Both the position numbers and the translations under genes were made by a program. The notes under the pieces are model-generated. The model did not search any database. It saw only the letters and a program-made list of their open reading frames with translations, and was not told the origin of the DNA. Below, one piece after another: positions 1 through 8,780 of a stretch of DNA of 64,000 nt; within the stretch, counting starts at the first letter, position 1, and each line of letters begins with the position of its first letter. This DNA comes from Mucilaginibacter kameinonensis (GTDB lineage: Bacteria; Bacteroidota; Bacteroidia; Sphingobacteriales; Sphingobacteriaceae), in assembly GCF_003675385.1 (NCBI RefSeq), contig NZ_RCWZ01000001.1, positions 248,001 through 312,000 on the forward strand, read 5' to 3'.

Positions 1-138
1 ACGCTATCAACTAACCCTTTAATTTCATTGATATAAGTCAATTTCTTTCTTATGATACATCAATGTGCAGCTTTCCGGCGCTTTGCACTTTTGTGATGTC
101 CTGACCGATGAACGGTCACAATCATAAAACACAAGAAA

Positions 139-561
139 ATGAAAACCGCTAAAGAATTATTGCTCGCCTATCTCGAAAATATCAATAACCCCGATAAAGC
201 CATAGAACTTTTTGCCGATGATGCCGTTTTTGAACTCCCCTACCTGGCAAGCCTGGGTTTACCCTGGCAATGGAAAGGCCGCGAAGTGATCTACAATTTC
301 CTTAAAAACCTGCCTAAAACATTCGGCAATTTTAAATTTCAAAACATCAGAATCCATATTGATACGCCAGACCAGGCATTTGGCGAGTATGATGTAAATG
401 CCATAGTCAACTCTACAGGCCGGCCCTATCCACAAACTTATATGGGGCGTGTGGTTGCAGAAGATGGCAAGATCACGCTGATCCGCGAAGCGCTGGATAT
501 GGCTATAGTAGCTAAAGGGATGTTCCCGGATGGGTTAACGCATTTAACCGAACAGGCATGA
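139..561 (+). CDS. SnoaL-like (NTF2-fold) protein
   Basis: This 140-residue protein has the look of the SnoaL/PhzB-like NTF2 fold: an N-terminal helix (AKELLLAYLENIN), the family signature of a helix followed by FADDAVFELPYLA, a W-K-G-R-E turn near residue 45, and alternating beta strands to the C-terminus. Such small cone-shaped proteins act as isomerases, hydrolases or ligand binders in the cytoplasm. No signal peptide is present. The sequence does not fix a substrate. It stands alone, with no operon partner, and is followed by a palindromic repeat at 579-679. Fold is fairly sure, role is unknown. Confidence 0.8.
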   Translation: MKTAKELLLAYLENINNPDKAIELFADDAVFELPYLASLGLPWQWKGREVIYNFLKNLPKTFGNFKFQNIRIHIDTPDQAFGEYDVNAIVNSTGRPYPQTYMGRVVAEDGKITLIREALDMAIVAKGMFPDGLTHLTEQA

Positions 562-578
562 TTATACAGGTTTAACGA

Positions 579-679
579 AAAACTGTCATTTTGATTGAGC
601 AGACCCGGACCGGGCGAATAAGATTTCTCCTTGCTCCATCGCTCTAATCCAGCCACTGTTTGTCGGAAATGACAGTTTT
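579..679. repeat. Dispersed palindromic element, family B (divergent copy)
   Basis: The ends AAAACTGTCATTTT and AAATGACAGTTTT are inverted copies, and the interior carries AAGATTTCTCC. The same end and interior words occur at 28557-28700 and 31909-32063. This is a non-coding imperfect palindrome, intergenic between convergent genes. Confidence 0.6.
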
Positions 680-761
680 TATTAAAAAAATCTATATTGA
701 AGCTTTCCTGATAGATTACTTCATATCCCCGTCGATCTTTTTAAAATAACAACTTTCTCCA

Positions 762-3185
762 TCAATTAGCCACGTCATTATTTTCAATTCCTGTCCTGTT
801 TTTATTAATCCTGTCTTTCAGGCCACCAAAGTTATAGTTGAGGCTAATGCTGAATGACCTGTAATAGTTCATGCTTTGGTAGGTTTGATTAAACTGCGGA
901 CCAAAAGTTTTGCTTACGCTGTTGCGGTATTTGGTGAACGGATTTTTAATACCGCCAGAGATACTGAATTTATTTTTTACGATATCCTTATTGAAGTTAA
1001 ACGCGCTGTAAAAAAAGCCATTGGTATACCCTTGCAAACCTGTAGGGTTCCTGCTGTTCACACCCAGATCGGCATTCAGGGCCCAACCATGATTGAGGCG
1101 CACAACGTTTGATAAAGTAACGCCATACATCATTACGTTGTTGTTCACCGTTTTTCCGTCGGCCTCACCTTGCAGCCACAGGTACATGGCGTTACCATTC
1201 AGGCTTGCATTGTATATGGAAGTTACCGGGTAGCTTAGGTTAAAGTTTACACCCGCACTATTAGCTTTGCCGGTGTTTGCATAGGTTATTTGCGTAATTT
1301 GTGTTGCCTGGTTAAAGTTAACCACCTGCACATCAAGATTGTTCATGAATGAATAGTCGAGCCCGATGTTTACGGATAGCTTTTTGTTGCTGCTGTAGCC
1401 AAACTGGATATCGTTCAATAAAACCGGCCTTAAATTCGGATTACCAGTAACTTCGATATTAGGATTTGAACGGTCGACATAAGGGTTAAGCCTGTTAATG
1501 CCCGGCCTCCTGATCCTCTGCGAAAAACCAAAGTTGATGCTGTTTTCATTTTTAAATCGTTTGCTTACCGCTATGGACGGCACCACGTTAAAATAATTCT
1601 GAGCGGCTACGGACGCTGTGCTCATGAAATTTGCCCGGATCACTGTCTCCTCTACCCTTACACCGGCATTAATATTCCAGCTGTTTAAAGCCAACTGATA
1701 AGAGTTATAAGCGCTAAACACGTTTTGTGTATTAGTAAAAGCGTTTGACTGTGCCGCGTCATGCTCGTAGGCGCCGCTTGCATCATTTAGTGAGCTATAA
1801 TCAAAATCGCTGCTATTATTCCTGAATATGGCTTTAACACCGGCATCAATGGTTACTTTATTTACCGGGGTAGTAAAATCAACCTGCGCGGTATGTTCTT
1901 TAAATCGTTGCTTATCGGTTTGCCTAAAATCAGGCGTCGTAAAGTTCACACGGTCAAAAAATCCGACACCGTTATTCCGGTTATTGGCTTCGGCGCTGTA
2001 CATGTATGAAAAAGTAAGCAGCCTGTTTTTAACCCCTTTAAAGCCTAATTCGTAGTTGATGCCAGCATCAATACCGTGATCTGTCGCATTACCATCGTTT
2101 TGAAAAGTATATTGTTCCAATTGGTTTTTACCGGCCAATACAGATGATTGCCCGTTGTGATTATTACCGCGGGTGCCATTGTAATTAAACTGGGCGGTCA
2201 GCAAACTCAGGGTATCTATCTTAAAACTTAGTTCGGTACCCAAATAGGCGGTTTTATTATTGGAGCGCTGATAGCCGTGCTGGTCAAGTGTGGTTAAAGC
2301 GGTATCCACACGTTTGTTTGTATTATAGGTTTGAGGTGAGTTATTAATGCTGCCACCACCAAAGGCAGAGATACCAAACCTTCCTTTTTTGGCCGTAAAT
2401 GAACCGCCAACTCCGGGGCCGCCTGTGGGTAAGCTTTCATTGATATTTACAGAACCATTTATACCATCGTTGATCTTTTTGCTGGTGATAATATTGATGA
2501 TACCGGCCAACCCTTCGGCATCATATTTTGAAGGCGGATTGGTGATCACTTCTATCCGCTCAATAGTTGAAGCAGGGATGCTTTTCAAAACGGCCTTCAG
2601 GTTATTTTCTAAACTATTTGATGGTTTGCCGTTGATGAACACCCTAAAGCTTGAATTTCCTTTCAGCAATAAATTATCATTACCATCTAACGAGAGGTAA
2701 GGAATTTTGCGCATCATGCTTAACACATTATTTCCTTTACTTTCCGGATCAGCCTTTAGGTCGTAAATGATCCTATCCGCTTTTTGTCTGATGATAGGCT
2801 TTTCGGCAGTAATGGTAACCTCTTTAAGGTTGGTCATTGCATCGCTTAAATAAACCGGTTTAAGCTCCATTGTTTTTTGCTGATGTGTCAGGTCAAGCGC
2901 TATTGTTTTTGAACTATACCCAATAGCATTTACCAGCAGGGTGTAATTGGCAGCTTGTACAGCGGTAAAGCTGAAAGAACCATCTTCTTTAGTAGCAGCA
3001 ACCATTAAGGTTTCATTGGCCGCGTTTTTTAACCTCACGGTTATCAGCGGCAGCGGTGCTTTACTTACCGAATCGGCAATGATACCTTTTACCTGTAGCT
3101 GAGTTTGGGCGTAACTATTTATATTAACAGAGATAAATACAGCTATCATGATGATGAAGCGTATTAGTGTTTGTTTAGTTTTCAT
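762..3185 (-). CDS. TonB-dependent receptor-like outer membrane beta-barrel protein
   Basis: This 807-residue outer-membrane protein starts with a signal peptide (about residues 1-26, ending SYAQ). A carboxypeptidase-regulatory-like beta-sandwich follows (about 30-115, with VKGIIADSVSKAPLPLITV). Next is a TonB plug-like domain (about 125-240, with the ERIEVITNPPSKYDAEG motif typical of this group), then a long barrel of the OMP_b-brl_3 type ending in an aromatic strand (SISLNYNFGG). Members of this family, which are common in Sphingobacteriaceae, are thought to be ligand-gated porins or barrels linked to TonB. No SusD partner lies nearby, so it is probably not a glycan-uptake SusC. The ligand is unknown. 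The gene is monocistronic. Confidence 0.88.
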   Translation of the reverse strand: MKTKQTLIRFIIMIAVFISVNINSYAQTQLQVKGIIADSVSKAPLPLITVRLKNAANETLMVAATKEDGSFSFTAVQAANYTLLVNAIGYSSKTIALDLTHQQKTMELKPVYLSDAMTNLKEVTITAEKPIIRQKADRIIYDLKADPESKGNNVLSMMRKIPYLSLDGNDNLLLKGNSSFRVFINGKPSNSLENNLKAVLKSIPASTIERIEVITNPPSKYDAEGLAGIINIITSKKINDGINGSVNINESLPTGGPGVGGSFTAKKGRFGISAFGGGSINNSPQTYNTNKRVDTALTTLDQHGYQRSNNKTAYLGTELSFKIDTLSLLTAQFNYNGTRGNNHNGQSSVLAGKNQLEQYTFQNDGNATDHGIDAGINYELGFKGVKNRLLTFSYMYSAEANNRNNGVGFFDRVNFTTPDFRQTDKQRFKEHTAQVDFTTPVNKVTIDAGVKAIFRNNSSDFDYSSLNDASGAYEHDAAQSNAFTNTQNVFSAYNSYQLALNSWNINAGVRVEETVIRANFMSTASVAAQNYFNVVPSIAVSKRFKNENSINFGFSQRIRRPGINRLNPYVDRSNPNIEVTGNPNLRPVLLNDIQFGYSSNKKLSVNIGLDYSFMNNLDVQVVNFNQATQITQITYANTGKANSAGVNFNLSYPVTSIYNASLNGNAMYLWLQGEADGKTVNNNVMMYGVTLSNVVRLNHGWALNADLGVNSRNPTGLQGYTNGFFYSAFNFNKDIVKNKFSISGGIKNPFTKYRNSVSKTFGPQFNQTYQSMNYYRSFSISLNYNFGGLKDRINKNRTGIENNDVAN

Positions 3186-3314
3186 ATGTGTAAGGGTGTT
3201 AGATTTAAGGTGAATTTTTAGACAAAAGGCTTCCCGGAGAGAAATTTCTCTCTTAAAATTTGGAGGCGCGAGCGGCTAAACCGCCCGCTTAGTACAATAA
3301 ATTAAGCTGATTAT

Positions 3315-3647
3315 TTAATTGCCTCGGCGGCGAAGCAAGAGGTAATAAAGCAGGAAGCCCGCGGCAATAAAGATCATTTCAACACCGTATGGCACCGGTG
3401 AGTCTTCGGCACTGTAAGGAATAAATTGCATTACTATAAAACCAATGCCGGCGCAAAGCAGGATAAGTCCCCATTTTAAAGCTTCGTTACCTGAGTTTAA
3501 CTGCGCCAAAAATTTAACACTGTTCTCATCCAGCGGGCCCGCTTTAATGATGCGTTTTTTCAGCATGTAGTTATATAAGGCAAGTATGAATATGGCAATC
3601 AGTATAAAGAATACTATGATGACGATGAATGGCATTAACTGTTTCAT
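3315..3647 (-). CDS. Small inner-membrane protein, DUF6249-like
   Basis: This 110-residue protein has three predicted membrane helices (about 5-28, 57-75 and 88-103) and a short cytoplasmic loop after helix 1 (KKRIIKAGPLDENSVKFL). It resembles the DUF6249-type membrane proteins often found beside ECF sigma genes in Bacteroidota. Its promoter region mirrors that of the sigma factor at 3772: a 35-bp half-site at 3672-3706 repeats the one before the sigma gene in the opposite direction. That suggests that the ECF sigma factor drives it. The function is unknown. Confidence 0.7.
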   Translation of the reverse strand: MKQLMPFIVIIVFFILIAIFILALYNYMLKKRIIKAGPLDENSVKFLAQLNSGNEALKWGLILLCAGIGFIVMQFIPYSAEDSPVPYGVEMIFIAAGFLLYYLLLRRRGN

Positions 3648-3671
3648 GATATTGTTTGTTTAAGTATTTGC

Positions 3672-3706
3672 TACAGTAGTCAACATCTGCGGCAGCCCGG
3701 TTGCAA
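3672..3706 (-). promoter_or_regulatory. Probable ECF-sigma promoter for the 3315-3647 gene
   Basis: Read on the minus strand this site gives TTGCAACC, a spacer, then TTGACTACTGTA, ending about 25 bp before the start codon at 3647. A GCAACC word with a CTACTG-type word about 17 bp downstream fits the AAC-type -35 and short -10 of ECF promoters. It is a near copy of the site at 3735-3769 in opposite orientation. Confidence 0.6.
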
Positions 3707-3734
3707 TTATTTTAAAATATTTTTTATTTCTTTT

Positions 3735-3769
3735 TTGCAACCGCCAAACCGCATATATTGACTACTGTA
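3735..3769 (+). promoter_or_regulatory. Probable ECF-sigma autopromoter, mirror of 3672-3706
   Basis: TTGCAACCG (3735-3743) and TTGACTACTGTA (3758-3769) repeat the words of the opposite site with the same spacing. The start codon of the sigma gene follows two bases later, so transcription from a -10 at CTACTG would begin at or close to the ATG and give a leaderless message. The two halves match at about 28 of 35 positions. Confidence 0.6.
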
Positions 3770-3771
3770 AT

Positions 3772-4329
3772 ATGTTTAATGAACACGAGGTTGTATCCAG
3801 GATATTAAATAAAGATCTCCGGGCTTTTGAACTGCTGGTAAAGCAGTATGAGAAGCTGGTTTTCTTTGTGATAAACAGATTGGTACAAGACCAGCAAAAC
3901 AAAGAGGATATTTGCCAGGAGGTTTTCATTAAAATACACCAAAACCTGCACCGTTTTGAGTTTCAGTCAAAGTTATCAACCTGGATAGCCCGCATTGCTT
4001 ATTTAACCGCTGTAAACTATTTAAAAAAGCATAAGAACAATTCCCCTTCCGAATATCCTGAAAATATTGACAATTATCACTTTACAGATGAAACCCCGGA
4101 ACAGGAACTGATAAAAAAGAATACCGCCGCCTATGTTAACCTGCTTATTGAGCAAATGCCGCATCAATATAAAACAGTATTGACGCTGTATCACCTCAAT
4201 GAGTTTTCATGTGCCGAAATCGAGGAGATCACCGGCATACCGGAAGGAACAGTGAAAAGTCACCTTTTTAGGGCGCGTAAATTATTGAAAGAAAAAATTG
4301 AAAAAGATCTTAAGAAAGAAAACATATGA
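3772..4329 (+). CDS. ECF-type RNA polymerase sigma factor
   Basis: This 185-residue sigma-70 family factor has region 2 at about 15-85 (FELLVKQYEKLV, with QNKEDICQEVFIKI and WIARIAY for core binding and -10 recognition). Region 4 is at about 120-180 (MPHQYKTVLTLYHLNEFSCAEI, then the EGTVKSHLFRARKLL recognition helix). There is no region 1 or 3, so it is an ECF factor of normal length. The stop codon overlaps the next start (ATGA at 4326-4329), so it is translationally coupled to a one-pass membrane protein that may restrain it. The upstream mirrored promoter suggests autoregulation. The signal it answers is not visible. Confidence 0.92.
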   Translation: MFNEHEVVSRILNKDLRAFELLVKQYEKLVFFVINRLVQDQQNKEDICQEVFIKIHQNLHRFEFQSKLSTWIARIAYLTAVNYLKKHKNNSPSEYPENIDNYHFTDETPEQELIKKNTAAYVNLLIEQMPHQYKTVLTLYHLNEFSCAEIEEITGIPEGTVKSHLFRARKLLKEKIEKDLKKENI

Positions 4330-4739
4330 AAGAGCTGAATGACGACGAATTACAGGAGCTATTGAACAATGGCCTGGTTCCGGATAACAAAACACTTTCG
4401 GACGAAGACAAGGACGATCTGCTTGCTTATCAAAACCTGTTCACCGCGCTAAGCACGGAACCGGAACAAGGCTTGCCCATGAGCTTTGCGGCAAACGTAA
4501 AACGCAAGCTACAGGAACAAGCCAATCGTAAAAGCGACCTGCGCTTTAACCTGCTGGCACTGGCGATATTTGCAGCAGGCTTAACGCTGGCTTATGGCTT
4601 GCTTTCGGTAATGAGCCCCGAAAGTGGCGATATGTTTTTAAGTGCTGTGATCAGTTTTAAATGGGTATTATTGGTACTGGTTGCCGGATTTATAGGCTAT
4701 CTATTTATCGACCAGAGATTGGTGAAGAGAAGTTATTAA
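4326..4739 (+). CDS. Membrane protein coupled to ECF sigma, possible anti-sigma factor
   Basis: This 137-residue protein has an acidic N-terminal half (ELNDDELQELLNNGLVPD) and two membrane helices (about 78-97 and 108-126), then a short basic tail. It overlaps the sigma gene by four bases, so the two are co-translated. The topology puts the N-terminus in the cytoplasm, where an anti-sigma segment would act, but the HxxxCxxC zinc anti-sigma motif is missing. The role as regulator of the sigma factor is inferred from position only. Confidence 0.65.
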   Translation: MKELNDDELQELLNNGLVPDNKTLSDEDKDDLLAYQNLFTALSTEPEQGLPMSFAANVKRKLQEQANRKSDLRFNLLALAIFAAGLTLAYGLLSVMSPESGDMFLSAVISFKWVLLVLVAGFIGYLFIDQRLVKRSY

Positions 4740-4845
4740 AAAAGGTTTGGAGACGCATAATTGCGTATTAGAAAATACAAAGCAGACTTGCATGTTTTAT
4801 AACCATGCAAACGGGAGGCGCGGTTATGCGCTTCTGCATAAAAAA

Positions 4846-5487
4846 TTAACGGGCTTCTTCTAAGGTATCAGGCACAGCATTTTCATCCTCTTCCTGTGCT
4901 TGAGGATCTTCTTTAAACACACGAATGGTTTTTATATACCTGCGTTGGTACCTGTCATTCATAGCAGTTATTGTAACGCCGTTCTCATCGCCCGAAGTAG
5001 AATGGATAAATTCCAACGGTTCGCCGGGTTGTGATATAACTATACCGATATGGCCTGCGCTATGATAATTGTGGCTGCGGGTACCGGTGAACAATATCAA
5101 ATCGCCAAATTTGGCATCTTTAATATCAATGCCCTTAACCGGCGCAAAATCTGAAGAACTGCGGGGAATGGAAATACCAAAATGAGTAAAAACATAATTC
5201 ACAAAACCCGAGCAATCAAAACCCCGTTCGGGATTGCTTGAACCGTACCGGTAGCGGATACCTTTTAGTGTTTGAGCAAATTCAACCAGTTCATCGGGTG
5301 TGGTTTCGCCTGTTTCGTAATTAGTTTCAATTTCAGCGTAGTGATGCCTTAACCTGGTGTGGCTGTGCAATTTGGCTGCTTTATTTGCTTTATGTTTTTT
5401 TGATGCATGAAGTACGGCAGGCTTTACCGGCTTCATAAGTGATAGACAAGCTACAAGGAGGAGTTTGGAACCAATTACAAAATGCAT
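4846..5487 (-). CDS. C40-family NlpC/P60 cell-wall peptidase
   Basis: This 213-residue NlpC/P60 protein has a short signal-like N-terminus, a basic histidine-rich linker (about 28-50), and a C-terminal C40 domain (about 64-200). The catalytic triad is visible: Cys92 in GFDCSGFVNYVF, His146 in SAGHIGIVI, and His162 in FIHSTS. Enzymes of this family cut D-Glu to diamino-acid bonds in peptidoglycan peptides, outside the cytoplasmic membrane. There are no SH3 wall-binding domains. It converges with the sigma operon and diverges from the GH127 gene. Confidence 0.87.
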   Translation of the reverse strand: MHFVIGSKLLLVACLSLMKPVKPAVLHASKKHKANKAAKLHSHTRLRHHYAEIETNYETGETTPDELVEFAQTLKGIRYRYGSSNPERGFDCSGFVNYVFTHFGISIPRSSSDFAPVKGIDIKDAKFGDLILFTGTRSHNYHSAGHIGIVISQPGEPLEFIHSTSGDENGVTITAMNDRYQRRYIKTIRVFKEDPQAQEEDENAVPDTLEEAR

Positions 5488-5663
5488 GTTGTAATGATAG
5501 GTAAAAAATTCCGGGGATAGTAATCAAATTGTAAAAAAGATGGTGGAGGTATGATACTATTATTTCATTTCCTTGATCAAAAGGATCAAATTGTGTGTTA
5601 AAATAACAATTATTAAAATCATTGCTTATTTTAGTACTGCCAATCCAATTGTAGTACCCAACC

Positions 5664-7595
5664 ATGATAACCACAAAAATACCACATCGTTTTTTAACGC
5701 TGTTTTTAATATTAATTTGCCTTTATACTTCCCTTCAGGCGCAAAGCCAATCTACTCTGCATTCGTTTAAACTGCAACAGGTTACGCTTTTACCCGGCGT
5801 GTTCAAAGATGCTCAGTTAACCGATAAAAAGTATATCCTGGCCTTAGATCCAGATCGCTTATTGGCCCCATATTTAACCGAAGCCGGGTTTAAGCCGAAA
5901 AAGAAAAGCTATTCAAACTGGGAAAACACGGGTCTTGATGGGCACATCGGCGGGCATTATCTGTCGGCCTTGTCATTTATGTACGCCTCTACTCATGACG
6001 CAGAGTTAAACCGCCGGTTAGATTATATGCTGACCGAACTAAAGCGCTGCCAGAATAAAATAGGAAGCGGCTACCTTGGCGGTACACCCGGAGGTACTGC
6101 CATGTGGAAGGATATTGCCGCCGGCAAAATTGAAGCTGATACCTTTGCCCTTAATAAAAAATGGGTACCGCTTTACAACATCCACAAGCTTTTTGCGGGC
6201 CTGAGGGATGCCTACACCATTGCCGGAAAAGCTGAGGCTAAAACAATACTGATTCGTCTTACAGATTATATTTATGGCGTTTCCTTAAAATTGAGTGATC
6301 AGCAGATCCAGACCATGCTTATTTCGGAACAAGGTGGCCTAAACGAAGTATTTGCCGATGTATCGGTTATAACGGGTCAGGATAAATACCTCAATCTGGC
6401 CCGGAGGTTCTCGCATAAAGAGATCTTAAACCCGTTGATCCAGGGTCATGATGAACTTAACGGGTTACACGCCAATATGCAGATCCCGAAGGCTGTCGGG
6501 TTTCAACGCATTGCAGAAGTTGGCGGCGACGCGGACTATGGCAAAGCAGCACAGTTTTTCTGGGAAACAGTGACCAATAACCGTTCGGTTGTAATAGGTG
6601 GCAACAGTGTTAATGAGCATTTTAACCCGACGGGTAATTTTACCAAAATGATAACAGACATTGCCGGGCCCGAAACCTGCAACTCCTACAATATGCTCAA
6701 ATTAACCCGTCACCTTTTTGAGCACTCTGTAGATGTTAAATACATGGACTTTTACGAACGGGTTTTATACAACCATATCCTATCAAGCCAGCACCCTGGC
6801 CATGGCGGGTTTGTTTATTATACATCTATGCGTCCGCGCCATTATCGCGTTTACTCGCAGCCACAGGTTGATATGTGGTGCTGCGTAGGCTCGGGGATGG
6901 AAAACCATGGTAAATACGGTGAGCTCATTTACAGCTATCAGCAAAAAAACATTTATGTAAACCTATTTATTGCCTCCCGCTTAAACTGGGCGGCGCAGGG
7001 ATTGATACTTTCACAACAAACCCAGTTCCCGGATAAGGAGACCACCAAGCTTATCGTTGAAGCGGTAAAACCGGGCAAGTTTGATATTAACATCCGCTAC
7101 CCGCATTGGGTAAAAGCCGGTAAGCTGCAAATCAAGGTTAATGGCGTAAATGAGCCAATTGATGCCCAGCCGGGCTCCTACGTGAAGCTTAACCGGGCCT
7201 GGAAAAAAGGCGACGCCATAGAAGTACGCTTGCCTATGGAGTTGAGCACTGAAGCATTGCCGGATAGTTCGCACTATGTAGCTTTTTTGAACGGCCCGAT
7301 TGTATTAGCAGCAAAAACGGATACAACAGACCTGGATAATTTAATTGCCGATGGCGATCAGTTTGGCGGCTATCGTGCAAGGGGGAAAATGTACCCGTTA
7401 AACGAAGCCCCTGTAATAACCGGCAACCTGACTGATGTAGATAAATACCTGAAACCCGTGGCCGGTAAATCGCAAACTTTCGTGGCCCCGGAGCTGATCA
7501 GTCCGGCGAAGTATAAAAACCTGGAGCTTATTCCTTTTTATAAATTACATGATGCCCGCTACATGATTTATTGGCACGAGGGCAATCTAAAATAA
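5664..7595 (+). CDS. GH127-family glycoside hydrolase (beta-L-arabinofuranosidase-like)
   Basis: This 643-residue secreted enzyme begins with a signal peptide (about 1-27, ending LQAQS). An (alpha/alpha)6 barrel of the GH127/DUF1680 family follows, then a beta-rich C-terminal part. The family hallmark MWCCVGSGMENHG lies at residues 404-416. Cys406/Cys407 correspond to the zinc-binding and nucleophile cysteines of known beta-L-arabinofuranosidases. Characterised members release L-arabinofuranose from plant hydroxyproline-rich glycoproteins or pectic side chains. The gene stands alone rather than inside a polysaccharide utilisation locus, so the substrate is uncertain. The signal peptide supports the chosen start. 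Confidence 0.88.
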   Translation: MITTKIPHRFLTLFLILICLYTSLQAQSQSTLHSFKLQQVTLLPGVFKDAQLTDKKYILALDPDRLLAPYLTEAGFKPKKKSYSNWENTGLDGHIGGHYLSALSFMYASTHDAELNRRLDYMLTELKRCQNKIGSGYLGGTPGGTAMWKDIAAGKIEADTFALNKKWVPLYNIHKLFAGLRDAYTIAGKAEAKTILIRLTDYIYGVSLKLSDQQIQTMLISEQGGLNEVFADVSVITGQDKYLNLARRFSHKEILNPLIQGHDELNGLHANMQIPKAVGFQRIAEVGGDADYGKAAQFFWETVTNNRSVVIGGNSVNEHFNPTGNFTKMITDIAGPETCNSYNMLKLTRHLFEHSVDVKYMDFYERVLYNHILSSQHPGHGGFVYYTSMRPRHYRVYSQPQVDMWCCVGSGMENHGKYGELIYSYQQKNIYVNLFIASRLNWAAQGLILSQQTQFPDKETTKLIVEAVKPGKFDINIRYPHWVKAGKLQIKVNGVNEPIDAQPGSYVKLNRAWKKGDAIEVRLPMELSTEALPDSSHYVAFLNGPIVLAAKTDTTDLDNLIADGDQFGGYRARGKMYPLNEAPVITGNLTDVDKYLKPVAGKSQTFVAPELISPAKYKNLELIPFYKLHDARYMIYWHEGNLK

Positions 7596-7628
7596 ACGAG
7601 AAGTTAATAAAGGAGCTCTACCCGGTTC

Positions 7629-8552
7629 TTAGTTAAAAGAGCGCCTGAACTCAAGCGGGGAAAGATTTGTTTTAGTCTTGAATAATTTGCTGAACGATTG
7701 CGGATGTTCAAAACCTAACTCGTAGGCCACCTCGCTTACCGATAAACTGGTGGTTGACAATTTCTCCTTTGCTTTTTCGATAAGTTTATGGTGGATGTGC
7801 TGTTGCGCGTTTTGCCCGGTAAGGGAGCGCAACATATCACTCAGGTAACTTGGCGATATATTCAGCTTTTCTGAAAGGTATTGTACTGTCGGGATGCCCT
7901 GACTTAAAGACCTGTCGCCGGAAAAATATTCATCTAAAATTTCTTCCAGTTTTAGCAACAGATCGCTGTTTACCGCTTTCCGGGTAATAAACTGGCGTTT
8001 ATAAAACCGGTTGGCGTAATTGAGCAACAATTCTATTTGGGAGATAATAACGTCCTGGCTAAAATCATCTATCCTGCTGTTCAACTCTTCTTCAATAATT
8101 TTGAAGATGGTAATGATGGTTGTTTTTTCCTTTTCCGATAGGTGCAGCGCTTCATTGGCCGAGTAAGAAAAAAAACCGTACTGTTTGATCTTTTTCGCCA
8201 GCGGATAATTCCACAAAAAGTCAGGATGGATGAGCAAAGTATAAAGGGCGCAGTTAGTTTCATTATATTCATTATTGCCGCCGATAACCTGGTTAGGGGA
8301 AGCAAACAATAATCCACCCTCGTCAAAATCATAATAATCCTGACCATATTTTATCGGCGTGCTGAACCTTGGCCGGTACGAGATCTTATAAAAACTAAGC
8401 ACATGGCCACCGGATGGCGGCCTCGGTGAACCCGGGCTGTTCGCTTCGGAAATTAAACTGATCAGCGGGTGCAGCGGTTTGGGTAAACCAAAAGCCCGGT
8501 GCACATCCGATAGCGAATCAAATTTATGAGGACTGCTTTCTTCTTTTTTCAT
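7629..8552 (-). CDS. AraC-family transcriptional regulator
   Basis: This 307-residue regulator has an N-terminal cupin-like effector domain (about 45-180) and a C-terminal pair of AraC helix-turn-helices (about 205-305). The second helix-turn-helix has the family signature (VSEVAYELGFEHPQSFSKLFK, then LSPLEFRRSF). It binds DNA in the cytoplasm. The SDR gene at 8781-9641 lies upstream on the same strand, and AraC/SDR neighbours of this kind are common in Bacteroidota, so it may regulate that gene or itself. An 9-bp dyad lies 18 bp before its start. Confidence 0.87.
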   Translation of the reverse strand: MKKEESSPHKFDSLSDVHRAFGLPKPLHPLISLISEANSPGSPRPPSGGHVLSFYKISYRPRFSTPIKYGQDYYDFDEGGLLFASPNQVIGGNNEYNETNCALYTLLIHPDFLWNYPLAKKIKQYGFFSYSANEALHLSEKEKTTIITIFKIIEEELNSRIDDFSQDVIISQIELLLNYANRFYKRQFITRKAVNSDLLLKLEEILDEYFSGDRSLSQGIPTVQYLSEKLNISPSYLSDMLRSLTGQNAQQHIHHKLIEKAKEKLSTTSLSVSEVAYELGFEHPQSFSKLFKTKTNLSPLEFRRSFN

Positions 8553-8569
8553 CTCAAAACTTAATACAA

Positions 8570-8604
8570 TGATAACCGATAATATGTTTAGATACCGGTT
8601 ATCA
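8570..8604. promoter_or_regulatory. 9-bp dyad upstream of AraC gene, possible operator
   Basis: TGATAACCG at 8570-8578 and CGGTTATCA at 8596-8604 are perfect inverted copies with 17 bases between them. The site lies 18 bp before the AraC start codon on the minus strand. It could be an operator or a leader hairpin, and nothing in the sequence decides between these. Confidence 0.35.
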
Positions 8605-8625
8605 TCGGTGTTTTACAAAGCTGTG

Positions 8626-8770
8626 TCAACTCACCCCGACGTCGCTGCGCTTGTCACCCCTCTCTACGCAAGCGCAAAGAGGGGATTTGTTTTCTATCTT
8701 CCTTCCTACCCTCTTTCCGCCGAAGGCGAAGAGAGGGAGGTGTAGCGAAGCGCAGACTGGGCCAGTCAAC
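8626..8770. repeat. Intergenic palindromic element with two hairpins (family C)
   Basis: Two stems are visible: CCCCTCT with AGAGGGG near 8657-8684, and CCCTCTTT with GAAGAGAGGG near 8709-8737. The outer words CGCTGCGCTTG and CGAAGCGCAG are roughly inverted. It is non-coding, lies between the AraC and SDR genes, and is the only copy in the window. Confidence 0.5.
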
Positions 8771-8780
8771 TTATCATGGC

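Noticed and set aside
5390..5770. Short open frames on both strands in the NlpC-GH127 gap
   Set aside because: They overlap the two real gene starts out of frame and have no family features.
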